NCBI GenBank assembly: GCA_965232815.1
Contig: OZ247427.1
Span: 1,984,001-2,048,000 of the forward strand
Origin: Bin87 sp026710825
Lineage (GTDB): Bacteria > Chloroflexota > Dehalococcoidia > Lucifugimonadales > UBA3495
Length of the DNA stretch: 64,000 nt
Direction: 5' to 3'
Shown piece by piece: positions 53,172 through 61,055 of this stretch. A model generated the notes under the pieces. The model saw only the letters and a program-made list of their open reading frames with translations, was not told the origin of the DNA and searched no databases. Numbering within the stretch: the first letter of the stretch is position 1; every line of letters starts with the position of its first letter. The position numbers and the translations under genes were made by a program.

Positions 53172-53181
53172 GCAAAAAATG

Positions 53182-53208
53182 GCCCTCCGCAATTGCGGAG
53201 GGCTTTTT
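53182..53208 (+). terminator. Terminator of tRNA-Glu
   Basis: A perfect 22-base palindrome, arms GCCCTCCGCAA and TTGCGGAGGGC (53182-53203), followed by five T. Confidence 0.9.
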
Positions 53209-53240
53209 CATGCCTGATGCGGTGGGATCCTTGCCCATTG

Positions 53241-53459
53241 CTATCCGCCCGCGAAGAAGTCGAAGATGTTGCCCAGTGTGGATGTGCTGCCCTTGTAAAT
53301 CTCGGTGTACCCGCACTGCTTGCAGGAAACGGTGGAAAACTTTTTGTTCTGCACGTCAAAAAATTTGGCGAAATTACCGCCGGTGGCTCGAAATTCGTCA
53401 GTCTCGTACTCGGTGTTCTGGCATTTGGCGCAGACGAACCGCGTTGCAATGGTGGCCAT
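53241..53459 (-). CDS. Small zinc-ribbon nucleic-acid-binding protein (COG3478 type)
   Basis: A 72-residue protein with two CxxC knuckles, FVCAKCQNTEYETDEF and VSCKQCGYTEIYKG, framing a segment GGNFAKFFDVQNKKFSTV. The order and the C-terminal STLGNIFDFFAGG match the predicted nucleic-acid-binding Zn-ribbon family COG3478. It is cytosolic and of unknown target. It converges on the tRNA terminator and has GGAGGGG before its ATG. Confidence 0.82.
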   Translation of the reverse strand: MATIATRFVCAKCQNTEYETDEFRATGGNFAKFFDVQNKKFSTVSCKQCGYTEIYKGSTSTLGNIFDFFAGG

Positions 53460-53580
53460 AATTCCCCTCCTTGCTGATATGCGTTATATCCAGCGTAATC
53501 AACGGTCCGGCAGTTTTCAAGGCGATTCGCTCGCGCATCGGAGCAGATCCGGTTGAGCCGGCCACCATCGAACGTTGCTA

Positions 53581-53589
53581 TGTTATGCT
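53581..53589 (+). promoter_or_regulatory. Extended -10 promoter for the small gene at 53646
   Basis: TG-T-TATGCT (hexamer 53584-53589) without a clear -35, about 57 bases before the ATG. Confidence 0.4.
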
Positions 53590-53645
53590 GGCATCGCCGG
53601 CGGTGATTCCGCCGTCATACCCTCATGAAACAGGAGCGAATCGAA

Positions 53646-53837
53646 ATGGCAGGGACCAAAACCGCACTCTCCGTCGACGTCAACGCCGAGCACATCGGAC
53701 TCATCAACACGTCCAAGGAAAAGTACAACATCGCCGATGAAGGCAAGGTCGTTCGCATCATCATGGACTACATGATCACCAACCCAGGCATCCACGACAC
53801 CGTTTTCAAGGATGTCCGCTGCCTGCGCTGCGAATAA
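53646..53837 (+). CDS. Small protein with C-terminal CxxC, unknown function
   Basis: A 63-residue protein, not recognised. ALSVDVNAEHIGLINTSKEKYNIADEGKVVRIIMDYMITNP resembles a short strand followed by two helices as in ribbon-helix-helix proteins, and the end VRCLRCE carries a CxxC. The ATG at 53646 has AGGAG nine bases upstream. It is monocistronic: a promoter precedes and a terminator follows. A DNA-binding role is a guess. Confidence 0.6.
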   Translation: MAGTKTALSVDVNAEHIGLINTSKEKYNIADEGKVVRIIMDYMITNPGIHDTVFKDVRCLRCE

Positions 53838-53862
53838 CTCCGGCGCCATCCACCAACGATGA

Positions 53863-53890
53863 GGGCGGGTTACCAACCCGCCCTGTTTTT
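53863..53890 (+). terminator. Terminator between converging genes
   Basis: Stem GGGCGGGTT (53863-53871) and AACCCGCCC (53875-53883), loop ACC, then TGTTTTT. The U-tract overlaps the stop region of the dehydroquinase-like gene on the other strand. Confidence 0.85.
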
Positions 53891-54317
53891 ATTCTGCGGT
53901 GTGCTTCACCGCTTCCAGGGCGAGGTAGTACCCGTACACCCCGAAACCATACACGCATCCCTTGCTCACTGGCAGCACCGCCGATACCGTCCCGCGAGCC
54001 GTCGGGTTGCTGGCGTGCACCTCGATCACCGGCATCGGAACCTGCTGGATCGCGCCCCTCAGCGGCCCATTGGCCGTGGTGTAACCCGCCGGATTGATCA
54101 GGCATGCGTCGTACCCTTCCTCCCACGCGTCATACAGCGCGTTCACCACCTCTCCCTCTACGTTAGAATGCACGATCTTGACGTCTACGCCCAGGCTCTC
54201 ACCGTACCCGCGGATCTGCTCGTTGATCTGGTCCAGGGTGTTGGGACCGAAAATCTCGACCTGCACCTTGCCGCGCATGTTCATGCCGGCTCCCTGGATT
54301 ACCAGTACCTTGGTCAT
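53889..54317 (-). CDS. Type II 3-dehydroquinate dehydratase-like protein with altered active site
   Basis: A 142-residue flavodoxin-like protein of AroQ length and order: VLVIQGAGMNMRGKVQVEIFG, SNVEGEVVNALYDAWEEGYDACLINPAGYT, VIEVHASNPTARG. In AroQ the first block ends with an Arg and the catalytic Tyr (consensus LG-R-P-xYG). Here these positions are Val18 and Phe23 (codon TTC), while Asn75 and His101 remain. The anion-binding and base functions are thus lost, so canonical shikimate activity is unlikely. It overlaps the protoglobin gene by four bases, which suggests a new joint role. Confidence 0.75.
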   Translation of the reverse strand: MTKVLVIQGAGMNMRGKVQVEIFGPNTLDQINEQIRGYGESLGVDVKIVHSNVEGEVVNALYDAWEEGYDACLINPAGYTTANGPLRGAIQQVPMPVIEVHASNPTARGTVSAVLPVSKGCVYGFGVYGYYLALEAVKHTAE

Positions 54318-55000
54318 GGTTGTTCTCCTTCATGTTGTTGCGACGACCCGTTCGCGCTGGAGTTCCGGTGGTTCTCGTCCAGGATGTTGGTCAGCACCCG
54401 ACGCATTCCCTGCGGATCGTTGTCGCCATCCAGCGCGCCTTCCTCTTCTGAGACCGGCGGCGCCGTGGGCGGCGTGGGAGTCTCGGTAACATAACCCGCC
54501 AGCAGCACGTCCAGTTGCAGCATCAGCACCTTGTTCCACGCCGTGGACGTGCGCAATACCTTGTCCGGATCGTCCATGTCTTCCGACAGCACGCCCGCGA
54601 TGGCCGTCTGCGCGAATGACATTGTGCCGATCATGAACCTGGCCGGCACCGATCCCAGGTATCCCCGTTCCAGCGACGGGTTGCTGTGCACCACTCCCAT
54701 CGCCAGCAGGAACACCGGGAATTGCTCGTCCAGTTGGAAATCAATGCTGTTGCGCAGCCAGCGCGCCAGGCTGTGCTTGCGCCGGTCCAAACGCGTTTGG
54801 TCGATCTCGCCCTCAGGCGTCAGGAAGAACCTGGCGGTCGAAGGAAACCGGAGGAAATGATCGTACACCGCCGAGGTCAGCTCATCGGCTCGGTCCAGCA
54901 GGATGGGCCCGCTTTCCCTGACCAAGGCCAGGTCCTCGTCCGTGAACCCCACGAATTCGGCCATCTGCCTCAATCGGGCCGGCCAGTCAAAAATCATCAA
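54314..55000 (-). CDS. Protoglobin-family protein
   Basis: A 228-residue globin-fold protein of the protoglobin/globin-sensor type. The helical core (about residues 5-175) includes MAEFVGFTDEDLALVRESGPILLDRADELTSAVYDHFLRFPSTARFF and MGVVHSNPSLERGYLGSVPARFMIGTMSFAQTAI, with His candidates for haem. No transducer domain follows; the tail of about 50 residues is acidic and disordered. It would bind O2, CO or NO. It is translationally coupled to the dehydroquinase-like gene. Confidence 0.75.
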   Translation of the reverse strand: MMIFDWPARLRQMAEFVGFTDEDLALVRESGPILLDRADELTSAVYDHFLRFPSTARFFLTPEGEIDQTRLDRRKHSLARWLRNSIDFQLDEQFPVFLLAMGVVHSNPSLERGYLGSVPARFMIGTMSFAQTAIAGVLSEDMDDPDKVLRTSTAWNKVLMLQLDVLLAGYVTETPTPPTAPPVSEEEGALDGDNDPQGMRRVLTNILDENHRNSSANGSSQQHEGEQP

Positions 55001-55093
55001 TGGACTCCCTCGCTAGCGCAGGATGGTAGTCCGCTTGACTATACCGGCCGGGCGATGGCCCCGCAAGACACGCTTCAATGCGGATGCAACCAG

Positions 55094-55975
55094 CTAACCG
55101 CCGCCCCGTTCGGCGCGCAAGAACTGCTCCAGTTCTTTGACCAGGTCGGCCGGGTCCGGCGTTTCCCGGCTTTCACTGGCCGCATCGTAACGCTCTTCCA
55201 GCGTCCCAATGTACTTGCCCAACTGCTCGTCCTCGGTGATGACCTTTTCCACCTCGCGGTCGAAGGCGTCGGCCATGCTGTACAGCCGACCCAGGTCGAT
55301 GGGCAGCGCCAGCATCTCTGACAGGTAGCGGGCCAGGCCCAGGCTCACCCGAAAATTCGGCGTGGCGTGCAGATAGTGCGACACGTGGCCCCACAGCGAC
55401 GTGTAGCTGATTCCGTTCGCCGCCAGCGATTCCGAGATGGGCAGCGTGATCCCCGAGGGTCCTTGGTAGTTGGACGACCTGATGTCTCCCCGGTCGAAGC
55501 TCGCCTGGATGTTGCGGTTGGTGGACGTCCCCGTGAAACGTATCGCCCGCGTGTGAGGCACCGCGTCCAGCAGAGCGCCGACGTGCACCACCGACCTCAC
55601 CCCGCAGCGACGCGCCACATTCGCTATCAGCGACGAGAACGTCCTCCAGCGTAGATGAGGCTCTGTCCCCAGGTAGAGCACGGCGGGTGGAGAATTCCCG
55701 TTGCCTCTCCACAAATAGAACTCATTGGCCGGCCATTGCAGATGGCGCGTGCCGTCCTTGCTGCGGGTGGAGCGTGGCCTCTCCTGGGCGAAGTTGAAAA
55801 ATTCTTCCGGATCGATTTCCGCGAACTTTTCGGCCTGGAACGTGGTCAGCATGTAGTTGAGAGTCGCAGTCGCCGCGTCTCCCGCGTCGGGCCACCCCCT
55901 GAACGCCACCACCATGCGCTCTACCGGTTTATCGGGGAATTCGCTTGTTATCAGGTAATCGTCGAAGTCAGGCAT
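55094..55975 (-). CDS. PAC2 family protein
   Basis: A 293-residue protein of the PAC2 family, related to proteasome assembly chaperone 2. Visible are VERMVVAFRGWPDAGDAATATLNYML, RHLQWPANEFYLWRG, RSVVHVGALLDAVPHTRAIRFTGTS, YQGPSGITLPISESLAANGISYTSLWGHVSHYLHATPN, and a C-terminal helical coil. Bacterial members, frequent in Actinobacteria and Chloroflexota, have no settled role. The ATG at 55975 has GGGAC upstream. It precedes the protoglobin gene by about 90 bases. Confidence 0.85.
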   Translation of the reverse strand: MPDFDDYLITSEFPDKPVERMVVAFRGWPDAGDAATATLNYMLTTFQAEKFAEIDPEEFFNFAQERPRSTRSKDGTRHLQWPANEFYLWRGNGNSPPAVLYLGTEPHLRWRTFSSLIANVARRCGVRSVVHVGALLDAVPHTRAIRFTGTSTNRNIQASFDRGDIRSSNYQGPSGITLPISESLAANGISYTSLWGHVSHYLHATPNFRVSLGLARYLSEMLALPIDLGRLYSMADAFDREVEKVITEDEQLGKYIGTLEERYDAASESRETPDPADLVKELEQFLRAERGGG

Positions 55976-56060
55976 TATTGTCCCGTTTTTGAAAATATGT
56001 CGAATCAACTGAACATAACGGGGCGCATTCTATCACCGGGATTTGTCCCCGGCAATGCCG

Positions 56061-56435
56061 TCAAACGGTGGCGCGAGCGGCGATTACTCCCAGCCACGCG
56101 GCCGTCAGGCCAACCACAATGTTGGCTGCCAGCGAGATCCCCGCACGGGCATATTCACCGCTGGACATCAGCCTCACGCCATCGTATGCCAGGGTTGAAA
56201 ACGTGGTAAATCCTCCCAGCAATCCCACCGTCGCCATCACCCGCACCTCGGTTGGCAGGCCCGAGCGTTGGATGAACACGGTTGCCAGGAAACCCAACAG
56301 GAAAGAGCCTGCCACGTTGACCGCGAAAGTCCCCGCCACCGTATCGGCGCCCAGGTAATGCGCCGCCAGGCGATTGGTCCCGTAGCGCAGCACGGACCCT
56401 GCCGCGCCGCCAAGTGCCACCAGTATCCAGATCAC
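56061..56435 (-). CDS. crcB: Fluoride channel CrcB/Fluc
   Basis: A 124-residue membrane protein with four segments that exports fluoride as a dual-topology dimer. ALGGAAGSVLRYGTNRL, FAVNVAGSFLLGFLATVF and VGLLGGFTTFSTLAYDG are the pore motifs, including the Phe box and central Asn. The gene follows the enolase-superfamily gene by 24 bases; no fluoride riboswitch was seen before it. Only one crcB is present; Chloroflexota often carry a pair. Confidence 0.93.
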   Translation of the reverse strand: MIWILVALGGAAGSVLRYGTNRLAAHYLGADTVAGTFAVNVAGSFLLGFLATVFIQRSGLPTEVRVMATVGLLGGFTTFSTLAYDGVRLMSSGEYARAGISLAANIVVGLTAAWLGVIAARATV

Positions 56436-56459
56436 AGGCCGACGCCCGTCAACCCGACG

Positions 56460-57635
56460 CTATGCCCACGCGCCCCGACGTTCCAGGGTTCGTTCGTCCA
56501 ACTCAATGCCCCAACCGGGGAGATCGTTGAGCGTGAGCTTGCCTCCCGAGATTTCCGGCCTCACGGTGAACAATTCCTCCCAGATCGGATCGCGATCTGC
56601 CGTCGGGAACGTTTCGCAGATTTCGCCCACCTCCAGGCCGGCCACGATGTGCCCATGCACCTGCGGGTCATGGTGTGGAGCGAGCCGCACGTTCTCGGCG
56701 GAGCACAGTGCCGCGATCCGCAGGCACTCGGTGATCCCGCAGTTCCGCGTGCTGTCGAATTGCATCACCCGGACGCCGCCGCGTCGGATCAGGTCCCGTG
56801 CGTCCCAGCGATGCACCGCGTTTTCGCCGGACGCGATGGGGATGGTGGTGGCCGCCGCCACCTTGCCCAGGCCCTCGACGCGGTCGTACCAGTGCACCGG
56901 CTCCTCGAGCCACCGGATATTCAGGGGTTCCAGCATCCGTGCGCCTCGAATGGCCGTGTCCACATCCCAACCCTCGTTCACGTCCATCATCAGGTCGATG
57001 CCATCGCCCACTGCGCTGCGCACCGCGCTGACCCGCTCAAAGTCCTCCCGCAGGCTGACGTGCCCAATCTTGAGTTTGATGGCTTCGTAGCCCATGTCCA
57101 CGTAGGTTTCGCACTCCTGCGCCAGGTCTGACACCGACTTGCCGTCCTGGTAGTATCCGCCGGTGACGTAGCAGGGCGCGGTGTTGCTGTGCCCGCCCAG
57201 CAACTTGTACACGGGTAGATTCGCCGCCTTGCCCTTGATGTCCCACAGCGCGATGTCCACCGCCGCCAGCGCGGTCAGTATCTGCGGCCGTCCGTAACCC
57301 GACCCGGCCCATCCGATTTGGTGGCAAAGGCCGAACATCTCGTCCCACAGCAGTTCGTGGTCCACCGGGTCTTTGCCCAGCAGCATTGGTTTCAACACAT
57401 CCACCACCGCCCGCGACGCTCCGTCGGCGTGAATCGCTCCGCTGGCATCCTGCCGGTAGATGCCGGCGAATCCCTGCCCCGCGCCGTGCGCCTCGCCGAT
57501 GCCGTAGAATCCCGCGTCCGTATGCACCCGCACCAGCAGTTCGCTGACCCGCCCAATGGGTCGGAGAGCGGTCCAAAATTCACGCTCCGGCGCCGGCCAG
57601 ACCAGCGCAATCGCTTCAACGTCGGTGATTTTCAT
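56460..57635 (-). CDS. Enolase-superfamily (mandelate racemase/muconate lactonizing type) dehydratase
   Basis: A 391-residue member of COG4948. The catalytic barrel shows YEAIKLKIG (KxK base), LMMDVNEGW, WLEEPVHW and ASGEN as metal ligands, and RLAPHHDPQVHGH with the acid/base His. Together with the N-terminal capping domain these suggest an acid sugar dehydratase of the mandelate racemase subgroup. Such paralogues are expanded in SAR202. It is the last gene of the minus-strand catabolic cluster, ten bases after the sarcosine-oxidase-like gene. Confidence 0.9.
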   Translation of the reverse strand: MKITDVEAIALVWPAPEREFWTALRPIGRVSELLVRVHTDAGFYGIGEAHGAGQGFAGIYRQDASGAIHADGASRAVVDVLKPMLLGKDPVDHELLWDEMFGLCHQIGWAGSGYGRPQILTALAAVDIALWDIKGKAANLPVYKLLGGHSNTAPCYVTGGYYQDGKSVSDLAQECETYVDMGYEAIKLKIGHVSLREDFERVSAVRSAVGDGIDLMMDVNEGWDVDTAIRGARMLEPLNIRWLEEPVHWYDRVEGLGKVAAATTIPIASGENAVHRWDARDLIRRGGVRVMQFDSTRNCGITECLRIAALCSAENVRLAPHHDPQVHGHIVAGLEVGEICETFPTADRDPIWEELFTVRPEISGGKLTLNDLPGWGIELDERTLERRGAWA

Positions 57636-57644
57636 GTCCTGTCC

Positions 57645-58778
57645 TCAGTCGTCGAACCGCCCCAGGCGGAACAACCCGATGTCGTGCTCCGTGGAGCCAT
57701 GCTCCGCCAGGTCCGCCATGATCTCGCCTACCACGCTGCTGAACTTGAAACCATGCCCCGAGAACCCGGCCGCCACCGACACCTGCGGATGCTCCGCCAG
57801 CGTGTCGATGATGAAATGCTCGTCGGGCGTATTGGTGAACATGCAGGTTTTCAAGGCTAATGTCGGCCCCGCTGCCTCCGGAAAATACCGTTCGGTAAAC
57901 TGTCGCAGCGCCGCTTCGTCCCGCGCATTCGGCTCCCGGTCCATCGTGTCCGGGTCCACCTGCTCGCGGAAGTGGTTGAACATGCCCAGCTTGAACCCCG
58001 GGATGCCGTAGGACGGAAAGCCGTAGAAGCGACCTTCCTCGACCTCCATACCGAACACCGGGAAAGTCTCCGGCTTGAAAAGCTCCGGGCGGAACGGCGC
58101 GAACCATCCCAACACCTGTCGCTCCGGCACGGCATTCGCGGCGACCTGTGGCGCGACCTTGCCGGCCCATGCGCCGGCGGTGACCACTAACCGTCGCGCC
58201 GGGTAGCTGTCCTTGTCCGTGGTTACCGTGACGCCGCCGCCAGCCGTGGGTTCCCACTCCAGCGCCGCCTCTCTGCCATGCACCTCGGCGCCCAGATCCA
58301 TCGCGCCTGCCACGTGCGCCACGATGCACCGCTCCGACAGGACGAACCCGCCCTGTTGCTCGTACAGCATCTCCGCGTCCTCGGGTAGTTGGTACCCGGG
58401 CCACTCCTGGTTTACCTCCGGCCCGCTCAACATTCGATAGGGCAGGTGATGCTCCGTGACCGTCGCCAGAGAGCCCTCGAGCAACTGGCTCGCCCCCACG
58501 CCGCCGCGTACGCATCCGGTGGTGACGAGCAGCTTCTCGCCGGCCAGGTTTTCCAGTTGGTGCCACAGTTCGTAGGCCCGATACAGCATCGGCACATAGG
58601 ACGGATCCTCGTGGTACGCCAACCGGATCATCCGGCTGATGCCGTGCGACGACCCCATCTCGTTGGGAATGTCATATTGCTCCAGTCCCAGCACCCGCCA
58701 GCCGCGCCGTGCCAGGTGATACACCGCGGAGCTTCCCATGCCTCCAACCCCGATGACTATCGCATCAAACTCTCTCAT
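57645..58778 (-). CDS. Sarcosine oxidase / N-methyltryptophan oxidase family flavoprotein
   Basis: A 377-residue FAD protein of the monomeric sarcosine oxidase type. The dinucleotide fold is DAIVIGVGGMGSSAVYHLARRG with LEQYDIPNEMGSSHGISRMIR; the C-terminal KTCMFTNTPDEHFIID carries the Cys that binds FAD covalently in the family; VAAGFSGHGFKFSSVVGEIMADL closes the fold. It would oxidise N-methyl or secondary amino acids, giving H2O2 and formaldehyde. The repeat copy B lies just upstream of its start. Confidence 0.88.
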   Translation of the reverse strand: MREFDAIVIGVGGMGSSAVYHLARRGWRVLGLEQYDIPNEMGSSHGISRMIRLAYHEDPSYVPMLYRAYELWHQLENLAGEKLLVTTGCVRGGVGASQLLEGSLATVTEHHLPYRMLSGPEVNQEWPGYQLPEDAEMLYEQQGGFVLSERCIVAHVAGAMDLGAEVHGREAALEWEPTAGGGVTVTTDKDSYPARRLVVTAGAWAGKVAPQVAANAVPERQVLGWFAPFRPELFKPETFPVFGMEVEEGRFYGFPSYGIPGFKLGMFNHFREQVDPDTMDREPNARDEAALRQFTERYFPEAAGPTLALKTCMFTNTPDEHFIIDTLAEHPQVSVAAGFSGHGFKFSSVVGEIMADLAEHGSTEHDIGLFRLGRFDD

Positions 58779-58815
58779 GGAATCGTTCCTCTATTGGGGC
58801 GATTTTTGCATATCT

Positions 58816-59110
58816 CGCTCATTTCCGTTCATTTCCGTTCGTTTGAGTAGGGTGGTGGGGTGGGACGTGGGGGTACATGGGGGCGGTCAGGGCGGTTTTG
58901 GGCGTGATGTTGACGGTTTTGGCGGGCCATTGAGAGGTTTTAGAGGAGCGGCGTTCGGGATGGCTCGTGATTGTCAAAATCAAGGTTTTTGGGCCCCGTA
59001 TTGAGTACCGGGTGACGTTCTCGGAGGATTCTCCGGATTGGGGGTTTCCGGTCATTTGGACTGGGGCGATTGGATGGTTAAATGGTAAGGATAGGTAGTG
59101 GGTTAGGGCA
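58816..59110 (-). repeat. Dispersed C-rich noncoding repeat, copy B
   Basis: Read on the minus strand, the core 58983 down to 58816 matches copy A (39773-39938) at about three quarters identity, ending in the same tandem GGAAATGA units; weaker similarity continues to about 59110. It fills the gap between the SMP-30 gene and the sarcosine-oxidase-like gene, in the same orientation as both. Confidence 0.7.
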
Positions 59111-59136
59111 ATGGGGTGGTGGACAGCTTGCAAAAC

Positions 59137-60054
59137 TCACGACCGGGGCAGCGCCGCGCCCGGCGTCGTCATACGCAGGCTGTACACCGACGTCCGCGCC
59201 GTGAACAGCATCGTGCGGAAGTCGGGCCCGCCGAACGCGCAGTTCGCCGGTATCTCCGGCACCCTGATGATGCCCACGTGATCGCCGTTGGCTTCTAACA
59301 CCCACACTCCGCCGGAACCGGTGCAGTACACGCGGCCCTCAGCGTCCACCTTCATGCCGTCCGGCACGCCGTCCTCGGCCGATGCCATGCTGCCGAACAC
59401 ACGGCTGTTGCTCAGTGAACCATCCGCCGCCACGTCGTAAGCCTGGATGAACTGGTTCTGCTTCACCTCGCCGTCCCAATACTGGTCCGGGCGTTCGCCC
59501 AGCTTGCGCGTGTTGGATACGTAGAGCACCGATTCGTCGGGCGAAAAAGCGATTCCGTTGGGGAAATCTACGTCGTGGGCCAACAATTCCACCGTCCCGT
59601 CCGTGGCGATGCGGTGAATCGTGCCCGGCCACTCGATCTCCTGCTCTTCCTCTGGAACACGCCCGCTGGGGTTGGTGATGTAGATGCTGCCGTCGCTGCG
59701 GCACACGATGTCGTTGGGCCGGTGGAAGCGCTTGCCGTCCCAGCGATCAGCCACCAGGTTGATCGTGCCGTCCGGTTCCATCCGTGAGATGCGCCGATTG
59801 TCGCCCTCGCACATCAGCAGCCGGCCCTGCAGGTCGAACGTCATGCCGTTGGTGCCGCCGCTCGGCTCCCGGATAATGTCCGGCGTGCCTCCGGCTGGCG
59901 ACATTCGGTGGATCACCGGCGGTTCCCGGCGCAGGTCCACGAACAGCCAGTACCCGTCCGGATGCCACAGCGGGCCCTCCGTGAACGCGAAGTCGGTCGC
60001 CAACTGCTGCGCTTCCTGGTCAGGTTCTACGATGCCAGGCAGATATTCGGTCAT
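59137..60054 (-). CDS. SMP-30/gluconolactonase family protein
   Basis: A 305-residue six-bladed beta-propeller lactonase. Metal ligands of the family can be matched to Glu in FTEGPLWHPDG, Asn in FHRPNDIV, Asn in DFPNGIAFSPD and Asp in DGVPDGMKVDAEG. It would hydrolyse a sugar lactone, which suits the neighbouring acid sugar dehydratase. No signal peptide is seen. It lies between repeat copy B and the aminotransferase gene on the same strand. Confidence 0.9.
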   Translation of the reverse strand: MTEYLPGIVEPDQEAQQLATDFAFTEGPLWHPDGYWLFVDLRREPPVIHRMSPAGGTPDIIREPSGGTNGMTFDLQGRLLMCEGDNRRISRMEPDGTINLVADRWDGKRFHRPNDIVCRSDGSIYITNPSGRVPEEEQEIEWPGTIHRIATDGTVELLAHDVDFPNGIAFSPDESVLYVSNTRKLGERPDQYWDGEVKQNQFIQAYDVAADGSLSNSRVFGSMASAEDGVPDGMKVDAEGRVYCTGSGGVWVLEANGDHVGIIRVPEIPANCAFGGPDFRTMLFTARTSVYSLRMTTPGAALPRS

Positions 60055-60087
60055 GGTGTGACTCCAAATCAGGGGGTTGTGATCGAT

Positions 60088-60996
60088 TTAAAGGTGAGAC
60101 AGATATTGCTCGGCAAAGTCCATGCCCACCAGGTCGCTGAACGCCGTCATCAATTGGTGAGTCACCGGGCCCGGCACCATCCCGTCTGCCACCGGCGAAC
60201 CGTTGACTCCCGAAACCGGGCAGATGCACAGGCTGGTGGAGGTCAAAAACGCCTCGTCGGCCGTGTAAGCGTCATACAGGTCAATATCGCATTCAACAGT
60301 GGGGATGCCCAGGCCGGCGGCAAGTTCCAGCGTCTGATTGCGGGTCACCCCTTCAAGTACGTACTGCGACTTGGGCGTCATGGCGACGCCGTCCTTGACC
60401 AGGAACACGTTACTGCCGCGCCCCTCGGTAAGGTTCCCGAACTCGTCCAGCAGTATCGCCCACGCGTCGGGATCCTCCCCGTGCGCCTCCAGCTCGCCCA
60501 TGATCAGGTTCAAGTAGTTGTGGGTCTTGGCCCGGGGACTCAGGAACCGCGGCGGGATGCGCGGAACCGACGGCGTGTTGATGCGGGCTCCATCCCGGTA
60601 AAGCGGCGCGCGGGCCGCGAACGGGATGGCGTGGCTCTCGATGATGATCGTCGGTTCCAACCCGCCTGCCCGGTCCGGCGCCTCCACGCCCCGGCTGATG
60701 CGCTGCATCACCCACATGTCCTGCCCGGCGGGCAGCAGCGGGTAGTTGTGCGCCACCACCGCTTCGGTTGCCTCCGTCATCTCCGCCTTGTTCATCCCCA
60801 CGTCGATGCGCAGGTAACGCAGCGAGTTGTAGAGCCGGTCGATGTGCCGGTCCAGCCGGAACGTCTTGCCGCCAAAGGTGCGTGTGGCGTCGAACACCGC
60901 GTCGCCGTACAGGAAACCGCGGTCGTATATGGAAAGCGCCACCTGGCTGGCTGGCGTCATGACGCCGTTGAAATAAACGATCTTTTCCTCGGGCAT
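60088..60996 (-). CDS. Class IV aminotransferase (branched-chain / D-amino acid type)
   Basis: A 302-residue PLP enzyme of fold type IV. VYFNGVMTPASQVALSIYDRGFLYGDAVFDATRTFGGKTFRLDRHIDRL, SPRAKTHNYLNLIMG with the PLP-binding Lys, and DEFGNLTEGRGSNVFLVKDG with YVLEGVTRNQTLELA are family blocks. Whether it uses branched-chain, D- or aromatic amines cannot be told by eye. It belongs to the catabolic cluster on the minus strand, and is 33 bases upstream of the SMP-30 gene. Confidence 0.87.
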   Translation of the reverse strand: MPEEKIVYFNGVMTPASQVALSIYDRGFLYGDAVFDATRTFGGKTFRLDRHIDRLYNSLRYLRIDVGMNKAEMTEATEAVVAHNYPLLPAGQDMWVMQRISRGVEAPDRAGGLEPTIIIESHAIPFAARAPLYRDGARINTPSVPRIPPRFLSPRAKTHNYLNLIMGELEAHGEDPDAWAILLDEFGNLTEGRGSNVFLVKDGVAMTPKSQYVLEGVTRNQTLELAAGLGIPTVECDIDLYDAYTADEAFLTSTSLCICPVSGVNGSPVADGMVPGPVTHQLMTAFSDLVGMDFAEQYLSHL

Positions 60997-61055
60997 TGGT
61001 TCGCTCCTGGTTCAAAGTGTGCGTTACGCGAAAAGGCGCAGGCGGTGGAGTCGCG

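Noticed and set aside
56436..56459. Fluoride riboswitch before crcB
   Set aside because: Only 24 bases separate crcB from the preceding gene, too short, and no consensus is seen.
58389..58850. Open frame ending in LISVHFRSFE, and a similar one at 39904-40335 (minus) ending in LISGHFRSFE
   Set aside because: The shared ends come from the noncoding repeat read in antisense, not from related proteins.
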